Source of the DNA: Physcia stellaris
Taxonomy: Eukaryota; Ascomycota; Lecanoromycetes; Caliciales; Physciaceae
NCBI GenBank assembly: GCA_018902385.1
Contig: JABSSW010000006.1
Span: 186,001 to 250,000 of the forward strand
Length of the DNA: 64,000 bases
Reading direction: 5' to 3'
Under the pieces are notes generated by a model. The model saw only the letters and a program-made list of their open reading frames with translations. It had not been told where the DNA came from and made no database searches. Positions 48,901-59,541 of the stretch are shown piece by piece. How positions within the stretch are numbered: the stretch's first letter is position 1; each line of letters opens with the position of its first letter. A program made the position numbers and the translations under genes.

Positions 48901-49525
48901 TTGTCGAAGCTTACCTTTAAGCCTTTGGCGATGACTGTGCTCGTCAACAAAGACGTAATCTGACGCCGAGTCAGCTGCGACAATTGTAGACATCATTCAA
49001 TATCGAACGTACTCTTTTTCTCGTCTCCAAGCCCAGGTTCAGTGGAATTACTGCTGGGGTCATAGTTGTCACTCTCTGTCAATAAAGCTCTGGGCACAGG
49101 CGAAGCTTGGGATTTGTTGAACGAAGCTGCAGATGCAAATTCTCGTTGATCTTTAGGCTCCTTTTCGAACTGCTGGTTTTGTGTGCCGAGCTGCTCGCCC
49201 TCGGCAGAGCCTTCCCTTTCCTCTTGCTCAAGTTTCTGGGCACCCTCTTCGAGTTCCTCTAGTCTCTTTCTCAGCTCCCCACGAAAAGAGCGTTGTGCCA
49301 GTCTATTGCCGATTCTCCGCCTCTAGAATCAGATCAGATGACATTCCAGATCGACAATTAAGGATGCCAACGTACCTCCGCGAGGTCATCAAGCGTCTGG
49401 TCAAGAGAGAGGGGTTTCTTCTGACTACTGCGTCTGGCGGACAGGACTCGTGCAGCTCCGTCATCATAGCCTTCCACATAGGCAGGATGTGGGTCGACAT
49501 CCCAGCCGGGAAGTCCGACGCTCAT
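45929..49525 (-). CDS. Zn2Cys6 / bZIP-basic / polytopic membrane protein, about 1,146 aa
   Basis: Four exons (49525-49376, 49322-49013, 48959-48915, 48863-45929). The order is GLPGWDVDPHPAYVEGYDDG near the N-terminus; a coiled coil (about residues 50-90); a full C-x2-C-x6-C-x9-C-x2-C-x6-C zinc cluster (about 173-203, CEHCRRRKIKC); a basic region KRARNTVAARKSRQRN (about 277-292) matching the bZIP signature but with no good leucine zipper after it; a long charged coiled coil; about four hydrophobic segments encoded at 47.57-46.98 kb; a CRCGYRFVDEFTEVRP element; a conserved region with MLHLINHPTHAEED; and two C-terminal membrane helices. The last ~70 codons are out of frame by one base, explained by a five-G run at 46157-46161. 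Role: possibly a membrane-tethered regulator, but the C-terminal family is uncharacterised. Confidence 0.8.
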
Positions 49526-50607
49526 TTCAACGGCAATCACTCAATTCAACCTTATCGGCGAGGAACAAAAAACCTGCGCAAAGAGACAGTACGCAACACT
49601 TAAAACCCAAGAAATAAAAAAGCTCAACAAACAAAAAAGGTAGCAAAAGTCATTGCAACCTCATAGCCCCCAACCCCAGCCAAAAAAACAAGAACAAAAA
49701 GAGCCTCTCAATCAGCCTCACCTTTCCCCTCCCCTCCCACGCCTAGTGCTTAATCATCTCTTTTCTGGTGGGCTCCAATCAGCAGCCACCACGCAAGCCG
49801 CAGAGGCTCAGCCTTGCAGCATCGTGCATGGTCGCCTTCTTTTGATGTTAGCGCTTATGTCATCTCTTTTTCGTGGGAGGTGGACATCGGAAATCTGCCT
49901 GCCACTCACACACCTTTCCACTGATCGTGCGTAGTCGACGATCGATGACGAGGAAACTATCAACCTGCCTACGACGCACATATCATCGTGAGTCAGCACC
50001 GGGCTAAAACTCGAGGCCTAAAGCACGATTAGACGGCATCTCCAAACCATAGGGAAATCGCCTATGAGTTGCTATTGTCAGGAGTCGGAGTAGAGGAAAG
50101 GTCCACAATGAAATCCCCGTGCGAACGTTGAGTCGGTGTTTGAAGTACGAAAACAAAGCTAGTCCCTTTGCCAAAAAGGCAACTAAGCCCGATCGAGGTT
50201 TCTGGATCTTGGGCAGCGAATTTACTCATGCAGAGTGCTTCCCATCCTCCCTTGCATGCTACGGGACCCTGCGTGCCACTACGAGATAGCTGCATGGTAG
50301 AACACGCAGGGCACGAGCTTCACCTGTCACTCTCTAGTGCCCCCACGCGATTACTAGAGAAAGAATGGGAAAGTCGTGCTCAACAGAGACCATCTATTCG
50401 CTCCTAAACCCAAGAAAAGTCCCTGGTAGACCTTTCTATGACTGACTACTCCGTACCTGCTCACATAACGCCCGTACAGCTAGAATCGTCCCTCAAACAG
50501 CCCAAACGAGCCAGAACCGCAGATAAACACGCCGTAACAGGAGAAAGCGGGTATCGAGTATGCTGCAACATCATCCCTCTATCATGTCCCTCCCTCGCAA
50601 TATCTGC
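49526..50607. other. Intergenic, nothing recognised
   Basis: Downstream of VPS1 and upstream of the zinc-cluster gene; an A/C-rich tract at about 49640-49740. No gene seen. Confidence 0.4.
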
Positions 50608-53172
50608 TTATTGCACTTGGCTGACAATCTCGCTGGCCTTCGACAGGGATTCTACCATCTGTTGACATTCCTTCCGCCGTCGGATCGTGTAGTCGCTCTC
50701 CTTGAGTAGATCATCGAGTTCATTGGCGCGGTACATGTTCTCGAGGAGCTCGCGCTGCATCTGATCTTTGCTATATCTAATGCGGGTTTTAGTGATGTCA
50801 TGCCATGAGCAAGTGGAGTAAGCTGTGCCTTACTGTACTAACGTAAGCATGATCGCTTTTGGGACCATGTCAATCATTGTTCTTCGAACGATGTTGAAGT
50901 AGGAAGTGATGAGAAGTTCTGCGCCAATCAGCGCTGCTGCCAAGCGAATACTTATTGCAATACTCACTGATGACCTCAACTTCTTGAGACTCCTTCTCTG
51001 AAAGAGTCCCGGAAGCTTTCAGTTGTGGTGGCGGTGAGTCCATAGCAGCCATCTTCTTCTTGTTCTTTGGCCCAAAGAAGCTGCCAAAGAAACCTGTGCC
51101 GCTTTCTGGAGGTGCATCAAGCGACGGGCTGGCTGCTCGCGGTGGCACAGCGGATGGTGGCAGCGGTCGTCCCGTCTTCGGATCGACTTGTATAGGTTTC
51201 GCTGCGTTATGTCGATCGTTGACAATTGCCATAGCCTGTGAGGATGAACCGTGAGCTTACATGACAAAGAGAATGTTAGAATATCGACGGAGACGACGGG
51301 GTTCACATTAGTGGAGTGAAGTTTCCCGGAATTGTACATTCAGCAAAGTTTTCACTTACCTTGTGGCCGTTTAGAAAGTCTGGATGCCCAGTATTGATGT
51401 AACATGATTCCATGGCGACCAGATCTTTGACTAGCTTATTCGTCGTGTCTATGATTTTTTTCAGGAAGCCGACGACGACCGCGTGGACCTTCTCTTTCAG
51501 CGATGGATATCTCCGATACATATTATGACCCAAGAGTTGGGTAAGGATGCGCACAAGCTCGTCATATACTAACGAAACACACTTCAAGCTTGGGTCTTCC
51601 AGCCGCTTGATCTGCTGCTTGACAATGAGTTCAAACGCGGTTGTATCGACAAACAATGCTGGAGAAGAGCCTGATGAGTTCACTAGAATGGTACGGATAT
51701 CCATGTCTTTGACTTGGTCAAAGGGATCAACTGCCTTGACGCCATTCGAGTAGAGTTCGTGGAAGACAAAGCTTATTCTAGCACCGCCCGAGAGCTCGAT
51801 GGTCGATAATTCTTGGTTTCCGCCTTCGAGGACAGTACGATATGCGTTTGAGAAATCGGTAATTATTTGGAGCACAATGCTGGAAGAGTTGCCCCCAGCA
51901 TGGAGTCTGCCCCTAGTGTGGTCAATTCTTGTGTATATTTCTGAAGCGAGGAGGAGATCCGGGCTTTGATATCGGGGAGGGTGTTTTTGATGTGCATCAT
52001 GAGTATCTAAACAGGGTCAGTCTTCGCTGCACATAAATTTCGAGATGTACCCACAAGGTTCAATTTTCGCGCTAGATAAGGGGTTCCGCAATACGACGCT
52101 TTGTTCTTATACGCTCTGTGGTTTTCGAAGAATTGTTTTTCGTGCTCCAATGCAAAGGATATCGCGCGTTTGTTTTCAATATCTCTTTGACCGCGATTGA
52201 CAACAGGCACATAACCCAACCTTAAAGGAATGATCCTGCCAGCTAAGATATCCACGACGTCCGTACCTTCGTCCATCAGGTCCACCTTTGTAAGAACACC
52301 AATTGTACGTTGGCCTTCTGGATCGACTTCTCGAGCTAATTTCAACCCATCGGAATTTGCCAAGTCCGTATTTGCCGCTGTCACAGCCAGTATGATGGCG
52401 TTGGGCTTTGTAATTTGTTTCAGCACCATGTCCTTGATCTGCTTCTCTATATCTCTGGGCTGGTCTCCCACAGGTACCTTCGTCAAACCAGGCAAATCCA
52501 CCAGGGTCAAGGTAAGGACATTAGGGGAGTATATGCGGAGGTTGATAGGAGCGGGAGAAATGCCTGCATTGCGCCCAGTCTTGGAGTCGGTTTCTTTGAT
52601 AATCTCATCCCGAATCTTGTTGAAGTCGTGGAATTTCTGTCCCGGGATATGTAGGAATTCCCCCCATTCGTCCACATTGGCCTCTCTGTCGGACGTCTTC
52701 ATCTCTCCATTGACTCCATTCTGTAGACCTGTAGCTGGCGGTGCTCGATTGATTAATTGTAGGATGAGTGGCCGTCTCGTTACGATACCCGTGCCTCGAG
52801 GTAAGCTACAGCCAGTCAGTCACAGTACGCCCTCCTGCCAGCGTGTATACTTTACAAGTCTCGGCCAACTATGTTCTCCAACACTGAACTCTTTCCACTT
52901 GATTGCGACCCAACAACGGCTATCTGTGGCAGATCTATAGGGTTTTGGACCTGCAAGAAAGGTGTCAACAGCCAGGCAGAGTAAAAGAGAAAAGTAGTAA
53001 CAGCTGCTCACGCACCCCGACTGTTGTGAAGACATCTTGTAATTTGTTGACTAAAGTGATTAGACCAGGATCGTTAACGTTAATGCTGTATTTCTGTCAG
53101 CTTGCGCTACGGTTCTCTGGACGCTTGGACAACCCACGAGTAGCCTGAGCCTGTGCCCGCTTGCGCGGCCAT
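50608..53172 (-). CDS. VPS1: Dynamin-related GTPase Vps1
   Basis: Multi-exon, ATG at 53172, stop at 50608-50610. The GTPase domain shows GSQSSGKSS (P-loop), [10 protein letters not shown] (G3) and [11 protein letters not shown] (G4). The middle domain has [17 protein letters not shown] disordered variable insert ([25 protein letters not shown]) precedes a C-terminal GTPase effector domain ending ..[20 protein letters not shown]. No PH domain or mitochondrial insert is present, so it is the Vps1 rather than the Dnm1 type. It acts in vacuolar protein sorting, endosomal fission and peroxisome division. A one-base frame break in the middle domain coincides with a five-C run (51892-51896; five G in sense), almost surely a sequence error given the conservation on both sides. 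Several short introns. Confidence 0.93.
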
Positions 53173-53697
53173 GATTGTTGGTAGATTTCCCAAGTCTTTT
53201 CAGGTGCTTCAACTCTGAGGTTATGGATAAGGAAAGAACTTCAAGAGGAATAGAGTACTAGTACTGGTGTTGTGATAGTCGTGCGGCTTGTGGCATGTGC
53301 CTTGACGTACGAATGGATTCAGATTATTGGTTTTCTGGTTTTCGGGCCGCCAGCCGTGCCCCCTGTCCCAATGTATGCGCTAGGCCACTTTGGTCGCTTT
53401 ATCGCAGGATTTACAGCAGTTTTAACAGTGACAGAGAGATCGAGGGTTGAGCGCTCTCTTAATTGATGAATTTGGTGTTTGAGCGAACAATGGGCTTTAA
53501 ATACTTAAATATCGATAACGTACCGACAGTGGCTATGTGCTATGATCGGGATTTTCTATTTAGTTGCCTACCGCTTGGCTTACGACGACACGAGCGCAGT
53601 CGTTCGGGCGACAAGATGTTTCTCTACAAGATATACGCATGTCATTGAAGCAATTTGGTTTCGACAGCTACTGACTAGCCGAAAGCAACACCAATCT
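53173..53697. other. Intergenic between VPS1 and VMA1
   Basis: Promoter side of VPS1 and downstream end of VMA1; no gene seen. Confidence 0.4.
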
Positions 53698-55946
53698 TTA
53701 CTCGTCCAATACTGACGCAAATTTCTCAGTCATCTCTTGCAGTTGTTGGTCATACTACAGCAAGGTCAGTAACGGTCAAAATAAAATAGTGTGCATGACT
53801 TACCTTTTTCGTTATCTTCTCTTCACCCTCAGAGGGAACTTCAAATTTCATGTTTCGCAAGTTGTTCTGGATGTTACTCGTCGATTCCCGTACTTTACTC
53901 CAGCTGTGGCCCTGTGCAACCGCCTTCTGAGCCTCATCATGGTATCCCATAAACGCCTTCATCATGTACTCGGTCTTCCACATTGGACAGAACTGGTCAT
54001 AGTCACTGTACCCATTCTGTTGGAGGAAATCGTCCTTCAAGAGACCGGCAACATCCAGGGTGATCTTATCAGGGTCACCCAGCGCTGATTTGCCCACAAG
54101 CTGTACGACTTGATCAAGGTCTTCGGAGTTGGAAAGTAACTCTCGGATACGGTCTCGAAGTTTGGGGTATTCCGGATGGTTTTTCTCGTAATACGGGTCG
54201 AGGATAGTCGTATACTTGCTGTAAGATTGCGCCGTATTGATAGAAGGGAAATGTTTCCTCTGGGCCAGCTTTTTGTCCAATCCCCAGAAGACTTGTACGA
54301 TACCCAACGTAGCGCTAGTGACTGGATCTGAGAAGTCACCGCCCGGCGGACTGACCGCCCCAACGATACTGACACTGCCTGTCCGCTCTGGACTTCCTAG
54401 AGCTGTGACTTGACCGGCGCGTTCGTAGAATGATGCTAGTTTGGCTCCAAGATAAGCTGGGAAACCTTGATCAGCAGGCATTTCTCCCAATCGTCCAGAA
54501 ATTTCTCGAAGAGCCTCGGCCCATCGTGAGGTCGAGTCTGCCATCATGGCTACAGCCTTGCCTTGATCACGGAAGTATTCTGCCACAGTGATACCCGTGT
54601 AAATTGAAGCCTCTCGAGCGGCCACGGGCATATTAGATGTGTTGGCAATAAGGGTTGTACGCTTCATGATAGGTTCCTTTCGACCTTGAATCTCGATTTG
54701 TAGCTGTACTCGACATTAGCTATTTGTAAACAACGGCAGATGTTGATCGATACCTCTGGGAAGTCCATAAGCACTTCAGCCATCTCATTGCCTCGCTCTC
54801 CACAACCAACATAGATAATTATGTCGCTGTTTGAGAATTTCGACACCGATTGACTGATAACGGTCTTGCCACAGCCGAATGCACCAGGAATGCAGACAGT
54901 CCCGCCCTGCACACTTGGGAACAGAGCATCTAGTACACGCTGCCCAACAATGAACGGCGAGTCCGATGGCAACTTTTCGGTCACTGGTCGAGGAACTCGG
55001 ACTGGCCAGCTGTGCATCATGCTATACTCCGATTTTTGACCGTCAAATTCCAGCTCCAGTATTTTTCATCAACGTTGTAGCTTCCCTTCTCTGCGATGCG
55101 AGTGATTGTTCCCCGGGCGCGAGGAGGTAGCAGTATCTTGTGATCGTCCAACAGGCTGTTCTCGTACACGCTTCCGAAGACATCACCACCTGTGATATGG
55201 TCACCGACTTTTAGTTGCCCTGGTTTGAAGTCCCACTTGATTTCTCGGTTCAGGGATGGCACGTCGATGCCGCGAGGTATGTAAATGCTGTCGGACACTG
55301 ATGAGATGGATTTGAGAGGTCTCTGGATTCCGTCGTAGATTGTCTCCATCAAACCAGGACCTAGCTCTACAGAGAGAGGCTTGCCCGTTCTTATTACAGG
55401 GTCTCCAACGGTCACACCAGCTTCATAATCCGGGTGTCAGCCTTCTATTCCTCCAACAGCCTAGTCTGATAGTGCATACCTGTTTCTTCGTAGACTTGCA
55501 CTGTTGCTTTATCGGCGTCGATACGAATGACCTCTCCGACCAAGTTGTCGTGGCCAACACGGACCTTGATTTTTCATCTTAGCTTCTGGGCTGTAAAGAC
55601 CGTCGAAAGCTCACGTACCAATTCGTACATAGCACATCCTAGCATGTTCTCCGCGACAACGACGGGTCTACCACTGTGTCAGCCCTAGCTCCGGTTGTCT
55701 TCCCTCGTGGTAGATACCCGGAGACTGAGTAGATTGATCCTACAATCATTGTTAGCTTTCCTCCTTGGCGAAAGAAGTCGGACTCGTGCAGAGGAGCAGC
55801 GTGCTGAGGTCGTGATGGGGTGGAACAGCGTACCATATTGTTCTTCGCCGGCTTCCTGCCGTTTCCTATCCTTCTACGAAATTGAACACTCGGTTAGCGT
55901 GACGTCTGTTTGAAACGAAGGCTCTCAGATTTCTTACTGGGGCCAT
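53698..55946 (-). CDS. VMA1: V-type H+-ATPase catalytic subunit A
   Basis: Multi-exon. A tiny first exon (ATG at 55946, three codons) is followed by exons giving [40 protein letters not shown] and [20 protein letters not shown]. The nucleotide-binding P-loop GAFGCGKT lies around 54865. [20 protein letters not shown] and [11 protein letters not shown] are the catalytic-site signatures; the stop is at 53698-53700. It is the ATP-hydrolysing subunit of the V1 sector that drives proton pumping into vacuoles and Golgi. There is no intein at the position used by yeast VMA1. One frame break lies at a run of five T (55062-55066; five A in sense), where the conserved sequence needs six. This gene is essential or nearly so in fungi, so a sequence error is far more likely than a mutation. 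Confidence 0.95.
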
Positions 55947-56653
55947 TGTAGGAGATGGTGAAGCTGCTGGTGAGGGGCTGCTTCCAGATGTAGAGATTGG
56001 AGAAGGTGGACGGGGTGTAGCAGGGAGAGGAGGTAAGTCGTCGACTCCGGCGTCAAGGGGTACAGCTGGGTGTGGTAAGGGCTCGGAGCTAGTGTAGTGA
56101 TTGTGATGTTGATTGACAAGGTCCCACAGTGAATTTCGAGCTCTCAGTCTAGGTCTCAGGCCTAGCATGCATCTGGTAGTCGGCGGCGATAAGGGACTGG
56201 TTCGGCTTGTAGTCTAATGGAAACCCTAAGTAGTGGTGGCATCATCACCTGGACATTTAGGCGGCCAAAGCGCCTGATCGCTGTGCCCCATCCTTGGAGT
56301 GTTTCAGAACCTTCAACCCTAACCGTCTCCAAATATCAATTCACGCCTTCACGCAATCACGGAATCACGGTCAAGGAGCTCTCCAAAAATATTAATAATA
56401 TATTATTCAATCAGTCGAACAGTAAAGATTATGTAGTTTTGGTGGAGCATTTCAGGGATTTGAAGTTGAGACACTCCTCATGTCAAGCTATTGTCGTTAT
56501 GCCTGAATCCAAGCCCAATCTCCGGAGTAGGAAGCATGGATACCACGCACGCCTGAGTAAGTAGTAAGCTCAACTATCGTTGCGCTCAAGCTTTCACTTG
56601 CGGCAGGCACATGTAACCATCATTTTGCCCTGTTTTGTTTCTAGATCTACATT
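55947..56653. other. Intergenic, nothing recognised
   Basis: 5' region of VMA1; a 115-codon plus-strand frame (56217-56564) without family features is probably chance. Confidence 0.4.
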
Positions 56654-57601
56654 TCATCCAGGCAGCTCGCCCAGGTAAGGTATGGCTTCTTGGGCTCCTT
56701 TCTTTTGTACAGTCATTGCTGCCGCTTTATTGGCGCCTCGAACAGCTTGCTCAATGTCTACATCGTCTCTATCCGCGGTCTGGCTTACCACTGATACGGC
56801 GTACGCCCCTACAAAAGTATCGCCAGCGGCGGTCGTGTCTACGACCTTGACCTTTTCGCCCGAGACACGACCTCTTCGCTCACCACTTGCGTAAAATACG
56901 CCCTCGCCCCCCAAGGTAATGATGACATTCTTAACCCCAAGGTCGTGGAACCTGCGGGCTACGGCTTCCCAATCGTTTCCTGACTTCCCGGAAAGGGTTG
57001 CAGCCTCGGTCTCATTCATGACTAGATGTGATATTGCTGGATAAGCTGTCTCAGGGAGTTCGAGCGCTGGAGCTGGGTTCAACAGAACCTCAATCCCATG
57101 CTGCTTGGCAAATTCCAGTATTCTTAATACCAGTTCGAGACGTATCTCAAGCTGAAGTATGACTAGATTAGGATGGTCAGGACCTTCCAGTACCTCGAGT
57201 ACGTGATCCGACTCGAGAGAGTAATTGGCCCCAGGTGAGAAGAGGATTCTATTCTCTCCGCTTTGTTCCTCAACTATGATGACAGAAACCCCGGTATTCA
57301 TGTTCTTTATTGTCTGCACGGCATCTGTATTGATGTCGTCTCGTTCTAAATCGCGGATGAGCTCAGTGGCGAAGGAGTCATCTCCGACTGCGCCAACCAT
57401 GTTAATTGATACTTTGGGAGGAGAATGAATGTCATGCTTGGAGAGACGGGCACATGCGACCGCCTGGTTAGCCCCTTTACCACCGGACCCAGTTGCGAAA
57501 GACTCGGCTGTCAAAGTTTCTCCCGCACCAGGAACGCGTGATGTTCGTGTGATCAGGTCTTTATTGAGGGAGCCGACGACGGTGATCAGAGGTTTCGTCA
57601 T
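56654..57601 (-). CDS. RBK1: Ribokinase
   Basis: Single exon, 315 aa; the ATG at 57601 is the first ATG in the frame and directly precedes the family start MTKPLITVVGSLNKD. PfkB-family motifs: the glycine-rich GSGGKGANQAVACARL (about residues 32-47), LLNPAPALELP, and the C-terminal DTTAAGDTFVGAYA with the catalytic Asp. The length matches fungal ribokinases. It phosphorylates D-ribose at O5 with ATP and feeds ribose into the pentose phosphate pathway and nucleotide synthesis. It is divergently arranged with the next gene, sharing a 340-bp upstream region. Intact frame. Confidence 0.93.
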   Translation of the reverse strand: MTKPLITVVGSLNKDLITRTSRVPGAGETLTAESFATGSGGKGANQAVACARLSKHDIHSPPKVSINMVGAVGDDSFATELIRDLERDDINTDAVQTIKNMNTGVSVIIVEEQSGENRILFSPGANYSLESDHVLEVLEGPDHPNLVILQLEIRLELVLRILEFAKQHGIEVLLNPAPALELPETAYPAISHLVMNETEAATLSGKSGNDWEAVARRFHDLGVKNVIITLGGEGVFYASGERRGRVSGEKVKVVDTTAAGDTFVGAYAVSVVSQTADRDDVDIEQAVRGANKAAAMTVQKKGAQEAIPYLGELPG

Positions 57602-57940
57602 TCTTGAAGATACATCAAGTGCGGAAAGGGAGATCAACTGTCGCTCTTTAACTTGATAATGGATACCTATATCAGGCGATTGAGAGTCCGATCAAAAATG
57701 ATGGCAAAGGGCTGAAAAGCAAAATCACGATTGGCAGATATAATAAAATCGGCTAATTTTACCGAATTCGGGGCGGCTACGGCGGCTAGACGTCTATTAG
57801 TCTAGCACAAGTCAAGACTTGGATCGATGACGATATTGCGTCGTTTGTAGTTAGAGGAGCAACTTTAATGAAGATGTCCTTTCCACGCCCCCCTCCAATT
57901 GTGGTACATCGTACGCCATCTGCGAAAATCAACTTCCATC
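57602..57940. promoter_or_regulatory. Divergent upstream region of ribokinase and NTF2-like gene
   Basis: 339 bp between two divergent starts (57601 minus, 57941 plus). Presumed bidirectional promoter; no specific sites identified. Confidence 0.45.
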
Positions 57941-58606
57941 ATGCCCGCTCCCATACCGCTAGGCGAGCACGAGATCCGACCTGATCCTCAAGCCTTGACC
58001 GGATCATCCAAACCTGAAGAGAATTCGTCAAGCGGCGTGAATTACGAGCCTGATCCGTCAAAATCCCTCAAAGTCTCCCCAGAAAGAGAAGAGATTGTCA
58101 AGAAGATTACCAGTCTATACAGCGGTAGTGCAAGTGAAGATGACATGAAGGTATATGCCGAACAGGCCCTCTACGATGACCCTTGGAGCTTCTGTGACAC
58201 GAGGTACAAGATTGCTGGGCAGTGGTATGGTATGTTACTACCTCGGTCTGATCTTCTCTGCGAGCTGCTTTTCGGCGTTTACCTGCATTCAGATGCTGAC
58301 GAATAATTGCTATCAGGCATCCCTAAAGTTATGGCCTCTAGCCGCACACTTGCGACACAGATCGTCTCCTCCACACCTACCGAACTCATCTTCAAGATGA
58401 AGCATGAATATACGCCAAGGGTTCTGCATTTTTCCAAGTCCGTCAATAGCTTGATTACCCTGACCTTGGACGAGCAAGGTAAGGTGAAATACCATAAAGA
58501 CATGTGGAACGACAAGGACTACAGTCATGAAGGGCTTGGAAAGATCATGAAAACTTTGAATGGGGATCATTTGACCAAGATAACGCGGCCACCTGGAGAT
58601 CTGTAG
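57941..58606 (+). CDS. Conserved NTF2-like/SnoaL-type protein, 192 aa
   Basis: Two exons (57941-58229 and 58317-58606) joined in phase by an 87-nt GT-AG intron. ATG at 57941 (MPAPIPLGEHE). After a disordered acidic start, a helix (SPEREEIVKKITSLYSG..) is followed by YDDPWSFCDTRYKIAGQWYGIP, then alternating strands (LIFKMKHEYTPRVLHF, LITLTLDEQGKVKYHKDMWNDKDYS). This is typical of the fungal NTF2-like superfamily of unknown function that folds as an alpha-beta cone. No signal peptide; probably cytosolic. The exact activity is unknown. Confidence 0.78.
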
Positions 58607-59541
58607 TGCCACAGATTTTCTCAACAAAGCGTATCTCTTCTAAGGCGTGTAGCTGTGACAGGATTTGTGTTTCAGTATAATCAACCATAAGGCTCGTTCA
58701 AGCGAAATGGCATGTTGCCGAACATCTTACGTCTTTACAACGTCATATTGAAAGTTTTCCCGTCAGGCTTGACATTGAATGACCATGGGCAATCCGGTCA
58801 TTATTTCATGTTCACGACATATTGAGAACTATCACTTGGCCTGATGTGTAGAAATGCTACTACTGGCCAGGCATTTCAAGTCAAAGTATGACTGTCGTTA
58901 ACAGAACAGCGTGTCCTCGTCTTTGAAGAGAAAAAAAGACTAATTCTCCATCTGATTTCGTTATTCCCTGATTGTCCCCTCAAGGGGCAATCATTGGCCT
59001 GATGGCTTGGTTTGATAGAATGTGCACCGTTTGATACTGGGCCAATGGATATCTGGTACGTTAGTCAAGGTTCTGTTGAAAGTCGTAAATTAACCGTTGT
59101 GGTCATGAGGTAGGCCTAGGGAAGGGTATATGGTATTTTTTGATAGGGTTTACATTGAACTCGGCCGTTTATCCCGGGATCAACTAGATGACAATATAAG
59201 ACAATTCAACCATCACGATATTTTACCGGCATTAAGCATGTAAAATTGGTTCGACTGATAACGGCTTACTTGCCGATCCGTTAAATTTGGGTATTGGATA
59301 TCTCATGGTTCGCTTGCATTTTCCAGGACCGACTCCGATGCGGCAGGACGGCACACCAGCGAGGCGCATGCAGCATGAATTGCGCCCCAAAATTCAGACT
59401 TGAATGGGGTTGTAGTACAAGGCGTTCTGGTTCGCCTTTTCTGCAACAGGCCACGTAACCAACTAATTTCCTTAACATCCATCTCTATAATATACTCGGA
59501 AAAGGTCTAGTGCTATCGTATAGGGCGGAAACGAGAAAAGG
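58607..59541. other. Intergenic, nothing recognised
   Basis: AT-rich, no coding frame above 65 codons. Confidence 0.4.

Noticed and set aside
48960-49012. A 38-nt intron (acceptor at 48975) in the zinc-cluster gene
   Set aside because: Shorter than every other intron in the window; the next AG at 48960 gives a 53-nt intron with a CTGAC branch site and keeps the frame.
54700-55020. Possible intein in VMA1
   Set aside because: The sequence around the P-loop is continuous V-ATPase subunit A with no intein splice motifs.
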